DNA of 64,000 bases. Source: Acidobacteriota bacterium. GTDB taxonomy: Bacteria; Acidobacteriota; Blastocatellia; Pyrinomonadales; Pyrinomonadaceae. The first letter of the stretch is position 1. Every line of letters starts with the position of its first letter. This document shows positions 63,656 to 64,000 of the stretch, piece after piece. The stretch lies in the NCBI GenBank assembly GCA_019242475.1, contig JAFAVK010000052.1, positions 55,359 to 119,358 on the forward strand. The letters run 5' to 3'. Under the pieces are notes generated by a model. The model searched no databases, had not been told where the DNA came from, and saw only the letters and a list, made by a program, of their open reading frames with translations. A program made the position numbers and the translations under genes.

Positions 63656-64000
63656 TTAAGCCGCGCGCTTGCTCACAGCCTTCTTCGTCTCAGCTTTCAC
63701 CGCCGGTGCTCTCAGCGGTACGCCTTCGGAGTTATAGCGCCCGACCTCGTGGGCGCCGTAGCCGAGCGAGATCGTCCCGTCCAAGTGCTCGTAGACCGTC
63801 ACCCGGCAGCCCGAGAGTGTCGCGCGCCACTGTTGGTGTTCGATCTGCAAGGCGAGCCGGGCGAACTGCACCGTGTTGTCTCTCGCCACCACCCGCTCGT
63901 GTTGCAGGCAGAAGACGCGGTCGAGGTCTGCGCGCGTGCAGAGCACGAAGGCCGTGCCCTCTGCGGCCGCCACGACGCTGAAGCGCTTGTTGAACTCCGC
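63656..64000 (-). CDS. Transposase C-terminal part (ISNCY-like), cut by the window
   Basis: The reading frame stays open to base 64000, so only the C-terminal 114 residues or so are seen; the ATG used in the track (63973) is internal. The segment FCLQHERVVARDNTVQFARLALQIE followed by VTVYEHLDGTISLGYG matches the C-terminus of integrase-core transposases of the ISNCY (IS1202-like) group. The upstream part reads EFNKRFSVVAAAEG. Whether the element is intact cannot be judged. Confidence 0.8.
   Translation of the reverse strand, partial: AEFNKRFSVVAAAEGTAFVLCTRADLDRVFCLQHERVVARDNTVQFARLALQIEHQQWRATLSGCRVTVYEHLDGTISLGYGAHEVGRYNSEGVPLRAPAVKAETKKAVSKRAA

Overview
The window is one 64 kb stretch of a GC-rich, gene-dense bacterial chromosome. 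It begins inside a phosphatidylserine decarboxylase gene and ends inside a transposase gene. The organism looks like a Gram-negative acidobacterium, possibly of the Blastocatellia/Pyrinomonas kind. The reasons are an LPS-export permease (LptF-LptG), a VWFA-related secreted protein of the type typical of Acidobacteriota, AmgK/MurU-type muropeptide recycling, many TTG/GTG starts, and opposite-strand shadow ORFs typical of very high GC. This placement is an inference from gene content. No rRNA or tRNA gene is visible.

Layout. 0-11.3 kb (mostly +): phospholipid synthesis (psd, pssA), a divergent PQQ-type beta-propeller protein, guaA with a clear promoter and TTG start, a 71 bp near-perfect palindrome, miaB, a bifunctional-nuclease-family protein, parA-parB, an unknown minus-strand gene, and metK-ahcY (SAM cycle). 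11.4-17.9 kb (-): a PuuD-like peptidase, NamZ-type muramidase, FmdE-like protein, two small membrane proteins, recO and a fused lptF-lptG. 18-24.4 kb (+): hslV-hslU, a fibronectin-type lipoprotein whose signal peptide is encoded by a repeat hairpin, an FAH-family enzyme, a DUF402 protein and an acyl-CoA carboxylase beta subunit. 24.4-30.7 kb: an S41-type protein that has lost its catalytic Ser and Lys (-), then ruvX-mltG and four secreted or lipoprotein genes ending in a VWFA protein (+). 30.7-47.8 kb (almost all -): ddl, arginase, a frameshifted AIM24 gene, a LOG protein, asnS, amgK, murU, then a run from cobB-larC-folE-methyltransferase-metG-tatD-yajQ-prenyl synthase to a HARE-HTH protein. 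A small secreted protein with a sigma-54-like promoter interrupts it. 47.9-62.3 kb (+): argS, aroF, a nuclease, an rRNA/tRNA methyltransferase, then a cell-shape and phospho-signalling cluster: FhaA-like, PbpA-like, RodA/FtsW-like, PP2C phosphatase, Ser/Thr kinase, second FHA protein. 62.3-64 kb: a lower-GC pentapeptide-repeat membrane protein and the end of an insertion sequence.

Two patterns stand out. First, at least ten gene boundaries between 20 and 60 kb carry hairpins whose arms are built from tandem 7-bp units (GATGAGT, GTAGGCA, AAGGCAC, GTGAACC and so on). The units differ between loci, but the two arms at each locus stay complementary. These hairpins fill exact intergenic gaps, contain stop codons of flanking genes, and in one case encode a signal peptide. 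Second, the 53.5-62.3 kb cluster has the same parts list as the actinobacterial fhaA-fhaB-pstP-rodA-pbpA-pknAB locus, but in an LPS-bearing lineage and with an SH3-like domain in place of PASTA repeats on the kinase.

Cell-wall genes are spread through the window: NamZ, MltG, Ddl, AmgK, MurU, PbpA and RodA. Together they suggest peptidoglycan synthesis, turnover and direct MurNAc recycling.
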